Below are positions 1 to 7,001 of a stretch of DNA of 7,001 nucleotides, in pieces. Source of the stretch: DATDOY01 sp035293045. GTDB lineage: Bacteria; Actinomycetota; Acidimicrobiia; IMCC26256; JACPCJ01. A model generated the notes under the pieces. It worked only from the letters and a program-made list of their open reading frames with translations. It had not been told where the DNA came from and made no database searches. The DNA lies in contig DATDOY010000038.1 in NCBI GenBank assembly GCA_035293045.1, positions 1 through 7,001 of the forward strand. The letters are read 5' to 3'. Position 1 is the first letter of the stretch. Every line of letters starts with the position of its first letter. A program made the translations under genes and the position numbers.

Positions 1-1
1 G

Positions 2-1600
2 GGGACCACGACGATCGTGAGCGTGGACAGCAGCGGCGCGCAGTCGGCCGCCTCCCCGAGTGGCGTCAAGGGCTCGGCAATCTCGGCGGACGGCAACTTC
101 GTGGCGTTCGAAACGGCTGGCACTCTTGTAACCGGCGATGGGAACGGCGTTGCCGACGTGTTTGTTCGGGATCGGGTGAACAACCGCACCGAACGGGTGA
201 GCACGACGGCCGCTGGCGCCGAGGCGCCGGCGGGTGGGGCTAGCAATTCGCGCGTCGATATCAGCGCAGAAGGCCGCTACGTGGTCTTTGAATCAGCCGA
301 CACGACCCTCGTGACACCCGACGCAGGGGGCTTTGTCGATGTGTTCCGCAAGGACCGCACGACGGGGGCGATCATCCGCGCAAGTCAGAAGTCGGACGGC
401 ACTCAGGCCAACGCAAGCAGCGCACTTACGAGCGGACCGGTCATCAGCCCCGAGGGGCGCTTTGTCGCGTTCCCCTCGGCAGCGAGCAACCTGGTGTCCA
501 CGAGCACCGACTCGACACCCGGGAATGTCGATGTCTTCGTGCACGATGCCGTGTCTCGCCAGACCGTGCGGGTCAGCGAGGGTTCGGAGGCCAACGGACC
601 GAGCAATGGCCCGACGTTGTCGGCCGGTTCTGAGGCTGCCTTCGACTCCACCGCCACCAACTTGGTGACCCCCGACACCAACGGCGCCGTGAGCGACATC
701 TACGCCCGCCACTTCCGCCGTCCCGTCGGGTCCTTTGTGCTCGACAACGTCGGTGGGATCTTCACCTTCGGCACGGCGACGTTCCGCGGATCCGTGCCGG
801 CGCTGCGAGCGGCGGGCACGCCGGTGGGCAGCGCCAACATCGTCGACCTCGAGGTCACGCCCTCGGGCAACGGCTACTACGTGCTCGACGACGCCGGCGG
901 CATCTTCACCTTCGGCGACGCCGGCTTCTTCGGATCGGTGCCGGGACTACGCGCGTCGGGTGTCTCCATCGGCCCGGGCCGTATCCTCGACATGGCCGTG
1001 ACTCCCACGGGCCTCGGCTATCTGATCCTCGACGACGCCGGCGGCATTTTCGCCTTCGGTGACGCGACCTTCTTCGGGTCGATCCCGCAGCTTCGTGCCG
1101 CGGGCGTGGCCGTCGGTTCCGCCCGTGGGGTCGATCTGGCCATGACGCCCAACGGCCGCGGTTACCTCATCCTCGACGACCAGGGCGGCATCTTCACCTT
1201 CGGCGACGGCGCCTTCTTTGGGTCGCTGCCGGGGCTGCGCGCCGCCGGCGTCAATATTGGGAGCGCTCCGTCGATCCGGATGGCGATCTCACCGTCGGGC
1301 AACGGCTATCTGGTGCTCGACTCGGTGGGTGGGATGTTCACCTTCGGCGACGCCCAGTTCTTCGGATCGATTCCAGGACTGCGAAACGCAGGGGTGGCCA
1401 TCGGCAACGCCGCAGGGGTCGACCTCGCCATGACCCCGACCGGCAACGGATACGTGATCCTCGACAGCCAGGGCGGCATGTTCACCTTTGGCGACGGCGA
1501 GTTCTTCGGGTCCATCCCGCAACTCCGCAACGCCGGCGTGTCCATCGGCCCGAACTCGTCGATCCGCGTCGACCTCGTCTCCAGCCTGGTCGGCGGCTAG
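2..1600 (+). CDS. Surface/secreted beta-propeller repeat protein, 3' part (PD40-like repeats plus six 48-residue GGIFTFGD repeats)
   Basis: The reading frame is open to the left edge, and its first codons read as the end of a PD40 repeat (GTTTIVSVDSSG). The GTG at 17 is therefore probably internal and the true start lies upstream; 532 codons are visible. Residues 1-240 carry about four TolB/PD40-type repeats, seen as xISxxGRxVxF, then TNLV or TLVT, DxNG, DVFVRD and RVS, around residues 25-66, 87-127, 148-192 and 205-238. Residues 243-532 are six tandem units of the form GYxxLDxxGGIFTFGDAxFFGS, then xPxLRxAGVxIG and a VDLAxTPxG strand. PD40 repeats are known to build beta-propellers, and GGIF-FGDA repeats are common in exported actinobacterial proteins. 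Export and a role in surface binding are inferred, because the N terminus and any signal peptide are outside the window. No catalytic motif or C-terminal membrane anchor is visible. A hairpin terminator candidate begins 8 bases after the stop. Gene identity is certain only at the level of repeat type. Confidence 0.85.
   Translation, partial: GTTTIVSVDSSGAQSAASPSGVKGSAISADGNFVAFETAGTLVTGDGNGVADVFVRDRVNNRTERVSTTAAGAEAPAGGASNSRVDISAEGRYVVFESADTTLVTPDAGGFVDVFRKDRTTGAIIRASQKSDGTQANASSALTSGPVISPEGRFVAFPSAASNLVSTSTDSTPGNVDVFVHDAVSRQTVRVSEGSEANGPSNGPTLSAGSEAAFDSTATNLVTPDTNGAVSDIYARHFRRPVGSFVLDNVGGIFTFGTATFRGSVPALRAAGTPVGSANIVDLEVTPSGNGYYVLDDAGGIFTFGDAGFFGSVPGLRASGVSIGPGRILDMAVTPTGLGYLILDDAGGIFAFGDATFFGSIPQLRAAGVAVGSARGVDLAMTPNGRGYLILDDQGGIFTFGDGAFFGSLPGLRAAGVNIGSAPSIRMAISPSGNGYLVLDSVGGMFTFGDAQFFGSIPGLRNAGVAIGNAAGVDLAMTPTGNGYVILDSQGGMFTFGDGEFFGSIPQLRNAGVSIGPNSSIRVDLVSSLVGG
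728..1597 (+). repeat. Six tandem 144-bp coding repeats (48 residues each)
   Basis: Units start at 728, 872, 1016, 1160, 1304 and 1448. The first five are exactly 48 codons with no insertions or deletions, and the sixth has 50 codons to the stop. Each holds a conserved GGIFTFGDA-type core (GGMFTFGD in units 5 and 6) followed by FFGSxPxLR; unit 1 is the most divergent (GTATFRGS). Units 3 and 5 share a GVDLAMTP strand, while units 4 and 6 share a SIR-type strand, which suggests growth by copying a two-unit block. Six equal units would fit a six-bladed propeller, but that fold is an inference. Confidence 0.93.
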
Positions 1601-1607
1601 GGCCTGT

Positions 1608-1655
1608 GGTGTGCGTATGGCGTCGCGCATAGCGCGACGCCATACGCACACCTTT
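1608..1655 (+). terminator. Perfect 21-bp stem hairpin with short T tail, probable intrinsic terminator of the repeat-protein gene
   Basis: Bases 1608-1628 pair without mismatch with 1632-1652 around a three-base ATA loop. Three T residues follow at 1653-1655. The hairpin starts 8 bases after the TAG at 1598-1600, the usual place for a Rho-independent terminator. The stem is longer than most terminators and the T tract is short, so it could also stabilise the 3' end or act as a cruciform-forming site. Confidence 0.75.
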
Positions 1656-1677
1656 CGCACACCCTTCGCACGGCTGA
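1645..1677. repeat. Short 11-nt tandem repeat overlapping the hairpin foot
   Basis: CGCACACCTTT at 1645-1655 is followed directly by CGCACACCCTT at 1656-1666, a 10 of 11 match, and then by a degenerate third copy, CGCACGGCTGA, at 1667-1677. The first copy is the right foot of the 1608-1652 hairpin plus its T tail. The second copy can pair equally well with the left foot at 1608-1615. Confidence 0.7.
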
Positions 1678-1679
1678 CG

Positions 1680-1723
1680 GGTGTGAGTGCGTGCCCGCCC
1701 ATGGGCGGGCACGCACTCACACC
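1680..1723. repeat. Perfect 44-bp palindrome (22-bp arms), possible bidirectional terminator or protein-binding site
   Basis: Bases 1680-1701 are the exact reverse complement of 1702-1723, centred on CCCATGGG. As RNA it would form a stem of about 20 bp with a CATG loop. It lies between the first hairpin and the purA leader. No T tract follows on either strand, which weakens a simple intrinsic-terminator reading. Its outer arm, GGTGTGAGT, matches the outer arm of the 1608-1652 hairpin (GGTGTGCGT) at 8 of 9 bases, so the two may be related elements. Confidence 0.9.
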
Positions 1724-1743
1724 AACGACGGATGGGGAAACAG

Positions 1744-1771
1744 GGTGACCTGTGGGTGCTGCGTTTAGTAC
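1744..1771 (+). promoter_or_regulatory. Weak candidate promoter for the purA operon
   Basis: GTGACC at 1745-1750 could serve as a -35 element, and TAGTAC at 1766-1771 as a -10 element, with 15 bases between them. Neither matches the consensus well and the spacing is short. The position fits the gap between the palindromes and purA and would give a leader of roughly 80 bases. This is a guess by position and partial match. Confidence 0.25.
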
Positions 1772-1781
1772 CCTTCTCTCA

Positions 1782-1806
1782 AGTGAGCGACGACTCGCGG
1801 CTCACT
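1782..1806. promoter_or_regulatory. Inverted repeat AGTGAGC...GCTCACT upstream of purA
   Basis: The seven-base arms at 1782-1788 and 1800-1806 are perfectly complementary, with an 11-base spacer. The arm centres are 18 bases apart, which could suit either a dimeric regulator or a small leader hairpin. Nothing identifies a regulator. Confidence 0.35.
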
Positions 1807-1826
1807 GACCCTCTTTCCACCGTTGT

Positions 1827-1840
1827 GGCCGCGCGCGGCC
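1827..1840. promoter_or_regulatory. 14-bp GC palindrome just upstream of the purA ribosome binding site
   Basis: GGCCGCGCGCGGCC is a perfect palindrome ending 4 bases before the Shine-Dalgarno-like GAGGAG. In a transcript it could make a five-base stem with a CGCG loop next to the ribosome landing site. A function is inferred from position only; short GC palindromes are frequent in DNA of this composition. Confidence 0.3.
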
Positions 1841-1843
1841 TCC

Positions 1844-1859
1844 GAGGAGCTGTCTCGTG
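1844..1859 (+). promoter_or_regulatory. purA ribosome binding site and GTG start
   Basis: GAGGAG at 1844-1849 lies 7 bases before the GTG at 1857. This supports the GTG as the start, and the resulting N terminus (MPATVIVGTQWGDEGKG) begins exactly as PurA proteins do. Confidence 0.85.
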
Positions 1860-3161
1860 CCAGCGACCGTGATTGTCGGGACCCAATGGGGTGACGAAGG
1901 TAAGGGCCGGTTCACCGACCTCCTCGCCAAAGAGAGCGAGCTGGTCGTGCGTTACCAGGGCGGGCACAACGCCGGGCACACGATCGTGGCCGACGGCGAG
2001 ATCCTCCAACTCCAACTGGTGCCGAGCGGCGTGTTGTACCCCGCGGTCACGCCCGTCATCGGCAACGGCGTCGTGATCGAGCCGGGCGTCCTCATCGAAG
2101 AACTCGACATGCTCGAAGCCCGCGGCATCGACACCGGTCGGCTCCGCCTCTCTGGGAACGCCCACCTGATCATGCCGTACCACCAGGAACTCGACATGGT
2201 GACCGAGCGGTTCCTCGGCAAGAACAAGCTCGGGACGACCAAGCGCGGCATCGGCCCGGCCTACGCCGACAAGGCGGCCCGCGTCGGGATCCGGCTCCAA
2301 GACCTCCTCGACCCGAAAATCTTCGCCGAGAAGCTCGACCTCGCCCTTCGCGAGAAGAACCTCGTGCTGGCCAAGGTCTACAACCGGCTCCCGCTGAACC
2401 GTGACGAGATCGTCGAGCGCTACCTCTCTTACGTGCCGCGGCTCGAGCCGCTGATCTGCGACACGGTCTCGCTGATCCACGACGCCCTCGAGAGCGGTCA
2501 GCGCGTCCTCTTCGAGGGCGCCCAGGCGACTTTCCTCGATCTCGACCACGGCACGTACCCCTTCGTCACCTCCAGCAACCCGACCGCGGGCGGCGCCAGC
2601 ACTGGCGCGGGTGTCGGGCCCCGCCACCTCGATCGCATCATCGGCGTGACCAAGGCCTATTGCACCCGCGTCGGATCAGGGCCCTTCCCTGCCGAGCTGC
2701 TCGAGGGCGACCCGGTGGGCGATCTCCTCGTCGAGCGGGGTCGCGAGTTCGGCACCAATACGGGCCGTCGACGCCGCCCGGGTTGGCTCGACGCGGTGAT
2801 GCTGCGGCACGCCGTCCGCCTGAATAGCCTCACCGACATCGCCGTCACCAAGCTCGATGTCCTCAGTCCGGTCTCCGAGATCAAGGTGTGCGTCGCCTAT
2901 GAGGTTGCGAACGGCACCGGCGGCTGGGACCGCGTCGAGCACTTCCCGTACCACCAATCGGTCCTCCACAAGGTGCGCCCCGTCTACGAGGTGCTCCCCG
3001 GGTGGGGTGCGGAGATCGACGCCGTGACCGAATTCGACGACCTCCCCAGCGAGGCTCGCGACTACGTTCGTTTCATCGAATCGCTCGCCGGGATTCCCGT
3101 GTCCTACGTGGCGGTCGGTCCCTCAAGGGAGCAGACCGTCGTCCTGCCGGTCGCTGCGTGA
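1857..3161 (+). CDS. purA: Adenylosuccinate synthetase
   Basis: The cytoplasmic enzyme joins IMP and aspartate using GTP to give adenylosuccinate, the first committed step to AMP. The 434-residue length is normal for the family. Visible motifs are the N-terminal GTQWGDEGKG loop with catalytic Asp13, GGHNAGHTI with catalytic His41, TTKRGIGPAYADKAAR, and the IMP-site segment FEGAQATFLDLDHGTYPF. TSSNPTAGGAS, TRVGSGPFPAEL, the NTGRRRRPGWLD loop and the guanine-binding TKLD motif follow. The GAQATxLDLDHGTYPF form is the one I associate with actinobacterial PurA. The GTG start has a well-placed GAGGAG. The gene leads a four-gene purine operon and its TGA overlaps the purD start. No truncation or missing key residue is seen. 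Confidence 0.98.
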   Translation: MPATVIVGTQWGDEGKGRFTDLLAKESELVVRYQGGHNAGHTIVADGEILQLQLVPSGVLYPAVTPVIGNGVVIEPGVLIEELDMLEARGIDTGRLRLSGNAHLIMPYHQELDMVTERFLGKNKLGTTKRGIGPAYADKAARVGIRLQDLLDPKIFAEKLDLALREKNLVLAKVYNRLPLNRDEIVERYLSYVPRLEPLICDTVSLIHDALESGQRVLFEGAQATFLDLDHGTYPFVTSSNPTAGGASTGAGVGPRHLDRIIGVTKAYCTRVGSGPFPAELLEGDPVGDLLVERGREFGTNTGRRRRPGWLDAVMLRHAVRLNSLTDIAVTKLDVLSPVSEIKVCVAYEVANGTGGWDRVEHFPYHQSVLHKVRPVYEVLPGWGAEIDAVTEFDDLPSEARDYVRFIESLAGIPVSYVAVGPSREQTVVLPVAA

Positions 3162-4425
3162 AGGTCCTCGTCGTCGGCTCCGGTGGGCGCGAGCACGCAC
3201 TCGCGTGGGCGTTCGACCAGTCGCCGTCGGTTGAGGAAGTCTGGGCCGCACCGGGCAACCCTGGTATCGCCGACTGCGCGGCGTGCGTCGAGCTCGACAT
3301 CGCCGACCTCGACACCGTGGCGGGATGGGCCGCGGACAACGCCGTCGACCTCGTCGTCGTCGGCCCCGAAGTGCCGCTCGTCGCCGGCCTCGTTGACGCC
3401 TGTGAAGCCCGGCGAATCCCTGCCTTTGGCCCGCGAGCGGACGGCGCCCGCCTCGAGGGCTCGAAGTCGTGGATGAAAGAGATCCTGGTCGCCGCGGGGG
3501 TGCCGACGGCGCGCCACGCGACCTTCACGGTGGGCCAAGAGGAAGCGGCCGATGCCTTCCTCGACACGCTTCCCGGTCTCTACGTGGTCAAGACCGACGG
3601 CCTCGCCGCCGGCAAGGGTGTGGTGGTCACGGAGTCCATCGCCGAGGCGCGAGAGGCCGTGCGCGCCTATCTCTCGGGCGACGCGTTCGGGAGCGCCGGC
3701 ACCACGCTCGTGATCGAGGAGGGCCTCAGCGGCCCGGAGTTGTCGCTGCTCGTGCTCACCGACGGCGAAACGGCGGTGCCGCTCGCCCCCGCCCAAGACT
3801 TCAAGCGCGTCGGGAACGGCGACGCCGGTCCCAACACGGGCGGGATGGGCGCCTACTCGCCGGTTCCCGCGGTCGACGCCGGCGTCGTCGCCGACGTCAT
3901 GGCGTCGGCGGTGGAGCCGACCCTCGCCACCTTGAGGTCCCGCGGCGTCACCTACCGGGGTGTGCTCTACGCCGGCCTGATGCTCACGCCCGACGGCCCC
4001 AAGGTGCTCGAGTACAACGTGCGTTTTGGAGACCCGGAAGCCCAAGTCGTGATCCCGCGCCTCGCGTCGGACCTGGCGACGCACTGTCGCGAATCCGCCG
4101 AGGGCTGGCTGCGCACCGAGGTCCGGTGGCACCACGACGCCGCGGTCACCGTGGTCCTCGCCGCGCAGGATTACCCGGCGTCGCCGCGCACCGGGGATCC
4201 GATCGAGGGCCTCGACGACGTCGCGGATCTCCCCGGCGTCGTCGTGTTCCACGCCGGGACCCGGCGCGAGGGCGACAAGATCGTGACCGCCGGGGGTCGG
4301 GTGTTGAACGTGACGGCGCTCGCCCCGTCGATCGGCGAGGCTCGCCAGCGCGCATACGACGCCATCAGGCGCATCTCGTGGGACGGCATGCACCACCGCA
4401 CCGACATCGCCGGGACGGTGGCCGT

Positions 4426-4429
<4 letters not shown>
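3158..4429 (+). CDS. purD: Phosphoribosylamine-glycine ligase (GAR synthetase)
   Basis: The enzyme uses ATP to join phosphoribosylamine and glycine to form glycinamide ribonucleotide, an early step in de novo purine synthesis. The 423-residue protein is of standard length for the stand-alone bacterial enzyme. It begins with the nucleotide-binding VLVVGSGGREHALAW segment and has GPEVPLVAGL. The ATP-grasp features include VKTDGLAAGKGV near residues 144-155, GPELSLL, GGMGAYSP at 228-235, and the family signature RFGDPEAQ at 289-296. I chose the GTG at 3158 because translation from it starts precisely at the conserved MKVLVVGSGGREH. The upstream extension of the open frame lies inside purA and is Arg-rich. 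The start overlaps the purA stop as GTGA. No clear Shine-Dalgarno lies close by, which suggests reinitiation by ribosomes finishing purA. Confidence 0.98.
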
Positions 4430-5754
<1,325 letters not shown>

Positions 5755-5758
5755 GAAC

Positions 5759-5773
5759 GAGGAGGGGTTCATG
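5759..5773 (+). promoter_or_regulatory. Strong purC ribosome binding site and ATG start
   Basis: GAGGAGGGG at 5759-5767 lies just before the ATG at 5771; the AGGAGG core at 5760-5765 has a 5-base spacer. It is the strongest Shine-Dalgarno sequence in the window. It fits independent initiation at the only operon junction where the genes do not overlap. Confidence 0.88.
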
Positions 5774-6658
5774 ACTGCGCTGGGACTCCAGCATGTTCGA
5801 TCGGGCAAGGTCCGCGACATCTACGAGGTCGACCACGACCGTTTGCTGATCGTCGCCTCGGACCGCATCTCGGCCTTCGACGTCGTGATGGACGAGCCCA
5901 TCCCGGACAAGGGGCGCGTTCTCACGGGGCTCTCGACGTTCTGGTTCGAGCGGACGACCGACCTGGTCGCCAATCACGTGATCTCGGCCGACCCCACCGA
6001 TTTCCCCGAAACCGCAGGGGCCGACGTGGCCGGGCGGGCGATGCTCGTCCGACGGGCGACGCCCCTTCCCATGGAGTGCGTCGTGCGCGGCTACCTCTTC
6101 GGATCGGCGTGGAGCGAATACCAAAAGGAGTCGACCGTCAACGGCATGCCCATGCCGTCGGGCATGCAGCAGGCCGAGGAACTCCCCGCGCCGATCTTCA
6201 CGCCGTCGACCAAGGCCGACGAGGGTCACGACGTCGCCCTCACCCGCGACGAAGCCATCGCCCTCGTCGGCGCGGAACGCCACGCCGAACTCGAGCGGCT
6301 CTCGATCGAGCTGTATCAGTTCGGCGCCGAGTTGGCGGCGACCCGGGGCATCATCGTGGCCGACACCAAGTTCGAGTTCGGCGAGATCGACGGCGCCATC
6401 GTGCTGATCGACGAGGTGCTCACGCCCGACTCGTCGCGCTTTTGGCCCGCCGACGAATACCGGCTCGGCACCTCGCCGCCGAGCTTCGACAAGCAGTACG
6501 TCCGCGACCACTTCGACTCGGTCGGCTGGGACCACGAGCCGCCGGCCCCACCGCTGCCGGCCGACGTGATCGCCGGGACGCGCGCTCGCTACATCGAGGC
6601 CTACGAATGCATCACGCAAGCATCGTTTGACCAGTGGTACGCGCCCGACGGCTCCTGA
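5771..6658 (+). CDS. purC: Phosphoribosylaminoimidazole-succinocarboxamide synthase (SAICAR synthetase)
   Basis: The enzyme couples carboxyaminoimidazole ribonucleotide with aspartate using ATP to make SAICAR, which the neighbouring purB product then cleaves. At 295 residues it belongs to the longer form found in actinobacteria and yeast rather than the roughly 240-residue form of E. coli and Bacillus. Motifs seen are SGKVRDIYEV (11-20), ASDRISAFDVVM (29-40), PDKGRVLTGLS, and the first family signature LPMECVVRGYLFGSAW from residue 99. PIFTPSTKAD, the second signature ADTKFEFG at 197-204, IDEVLTPDSSRFW, and PSFDKQYVRD follow. The ATG at 5771 is fixed by a strong Shine-Dalgarno sequence and by the usual N terminus just before SGKVRD. 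The gene follows purB after 16 bases. Its last 25 bases overlap the next gene, which starts in another frame. Confidence 0.98.
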   Translation: MTALGLQHVRSGKVRDIYEVDHDRLLIVASDRISAFDVVMDEPIPDKGRVLTGLSTFWFERTTDLVANHVISADPTDFPETAGADVAGRAMLVRRATPLPMECVVRGYLFGSAWSEYQKESTVNGMPMPSGMQQAEELPAPIFTPSTKADEGHDVALTRDEAIALVGAERHAELERLSIELYQFGAELAATRGIIVADTKFEFGEIDGAIVLIDEVLTPDSSRFWPADEYRLGTSPPSFDKQYVRDHFDSVGWDHEPPAPPLPADVIAGTRARYIEAYECITQASFDQWYAPDGS

Positions 6659-7001
6659 CCACCTCGATCTTGTCTGCGCTTGTCGTCGCCAGTACCCCTT
6701 GTTGCGACGCGGGGGCGGGTCCCGCCCCCGAAGACTCGGTGGCGATCACCGGCACGGCGGTCGACGACGCCGGCGCCGCGGTCGTTGGCGCGACGGCGTC
6801 GGCCCGCACGGCCCTCACGCCCCAACAGATCGACTCCTCCCGGCTCAACGAGCTCGACGAACTCGGATTCGCGTGCATCGACGAGCGTCCGCCCTCCGCG
6901 TGCCACGACCACCGCAAGAGCGGTGCGACCGGGGCGGCCGGGGAGTTCTCGCTTGTGTTCGGCGTGCTCGAGGCACTCGGTGGCGGCCCCGCCGTCATCA
7001 C
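6634..7001 (+). CDS. Exported protein with carboxypeptidase-regulatory-like domain, 5' part
   Basis: A frame opens just after a stop at 6628-6630 and runs to the window edge with strongly GC-rich third positions; 122 full codons are visible. From the GTG at 6634 the product starts VVRARRLLTTSILSALVVAS, a basic segment followed by a hydrophobic stretch like a Sec signal peptide. It then has Cys23-Cys24 and an Ala/Gly/Pro linker. The lipobox is poor (STPC), so lipidation is uncertain. Residues 36-57 (VAITGTAVDDAG, then VVGATASA) and TGAAGEFSLVF at 99-109 match the pattern of carboxypeptidase regulatory-like beta-sandwich domains. Between them is a longer insert with Cys81 and Cys90, which could form a disulfide outside the cell. 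No Shine-Dalgarno is evident. The 25-base overlap with purC suggests coupled translation, although a start at the TTG at 6670 cannot be excluded. It is not a recognised purine gene. Confidence 0.7.
   Translation, partial: MVRARRLLTTSILSALVVASTPCCDAGAGPAPEDSVAITGTAVDDAGAAVVGATASARTALTPQQIDSSRLNELDELGFACIDERPPSACHDHRKSGATGAAGEFSLVFGVLEALGGGPAVI
6710..6730. repeat. 21-bp GC-rich inverted repeat inside the exported-protein gene
   Basis: Bases 6710-6719 are the exact reverse complement of 6721-6730 around a single T at 6720. The repeat falls in codons just after the signal peptide (Asp-Ala-Gly-Ala-Gly-Pro-Ala-Pro). There is no T tract after it. It could form a stable hairpin about 50 bases after the purC stop, possibly affecting readthrough or mRNA decay, or be a by-product of Gly/Ala/Pro codons. 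Confidence 0.6.

Noticed and set aside
1724..1856. A purine riboswitch upstream of purA
   Set aside because: I could not find the conserved three-way junction core of the purine riboswitch class in this leader. Only simple inverted repeats are visible.
1687..1872. A 61-codon + frame crossing the 44-bp palindrome and the purA start
   Set aside because: It starts inside the palindrome, has no ribosome binding site and runs into purA in the wrong frame. The region is better explained as a regulatory leader.
1779..2627. A 282-codon open frame on the - strand opposite the start of purA
   Set aside because: It covers the purA leader and the conserved PurA N terminus on the other strand, and the translated product shows no motif.
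3104..4396. A 430-codon open frame on the - strand opposite purD
   Set aside because: It is a shadow of purD, with low-complexity Arg/His/Gly-rich composition and no family motif.
3469..4425. An N-terminal extension of about 319 codons in frame with purB, which would suggest a purB fusion
   Set aside because: This stretch is an alternative frame of purD, is extremely Arg-rich, and ends where the conserved PurB N terminus starts at 4426.
6144..6167. Hairpin with 8-base arms GCATGCCC / GGGCATGC inside purC
   Set aside because: It encodes a Gly-Met-Pro-Met-Pro-Ser-Gly-Met stretch, where repeated Gly, Met and Pro codons create the symmetry. It is in the middle of a conserved gene with no sign of a regulatory role.
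6612..7001. A 129-codon open frame on the - strand at the window end
   Set aside because: Its product is Ser/Ala/Pro/Thr-rich without a motif. The + strand frame over the same bases has a signal-peptide pattern, a domain pattern and better third-position bias.

Overview
The window is high-GC DNA with GTG starts, strongly GC-rich third codon positions and actinobacterial-looking purine enzymes. It most likely comes from an actinobacterium, and the style of the surface-repeat protein makes me lean to the Acidimicrobiia. That placement is an inference from protein style, not a search result. All supported genes lie on the + strand.

Layout: (1) Positions 2-1600 are the 3' part of a large repeat protein whose start lies before the window. 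It has about four PD40/TolB-like propeller repeats followed by six 48-residue repeats of the GGIFTFGDAxFFGS type, and is probably an extracellular or surface protein. (2) Positions 1601-1856 are a 256-bp intergenic region. It holds two long, perfect inverted repeats (1608-1652 and 1680-1723), a short 11-nt tandem repeat between them, a weak promoter candidate, two smaller inverted repeats, and the purA ribosome binding site. (3) Positions 1857-6658 are a tight purine biosynthesis operon, purA-purD-purB-purC. The first two junctions are stop/start overlaps of a few bases. The last has a 16-nt gap with a strong Shine-Dalgarno sequence. (4) From 6634 to the window end is the start of a secreted or lipoprotein-like gene with a carboxypeptidase-regulatory-like (beta-sandwich) domain. 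It overlaps the end of purC by 25 bases and is cut by the window edge.

Function: PurD makes glycinamide ribonucleotide early in IMP synthesis, and PurC makes SAICAR later in the pathway. PurB acts twice, on SAICAR and on adenylosuccinate. PurA commits IMP to AMP. The four genes therefore cover selected steps from PRPP-derived phosphoribosylamine to AMP, with the AMP-branch enzyme leading the operon.

I found no tRNA or rRNA genes, CRISPR, transposase, prophage or defence genes. I see no clearly new biological system. The least ordinary items are the pair of perfect palindromes before purA, the two-unit periodicity of the six-repeat domain, and the secreted-protein gene overlapping purC.
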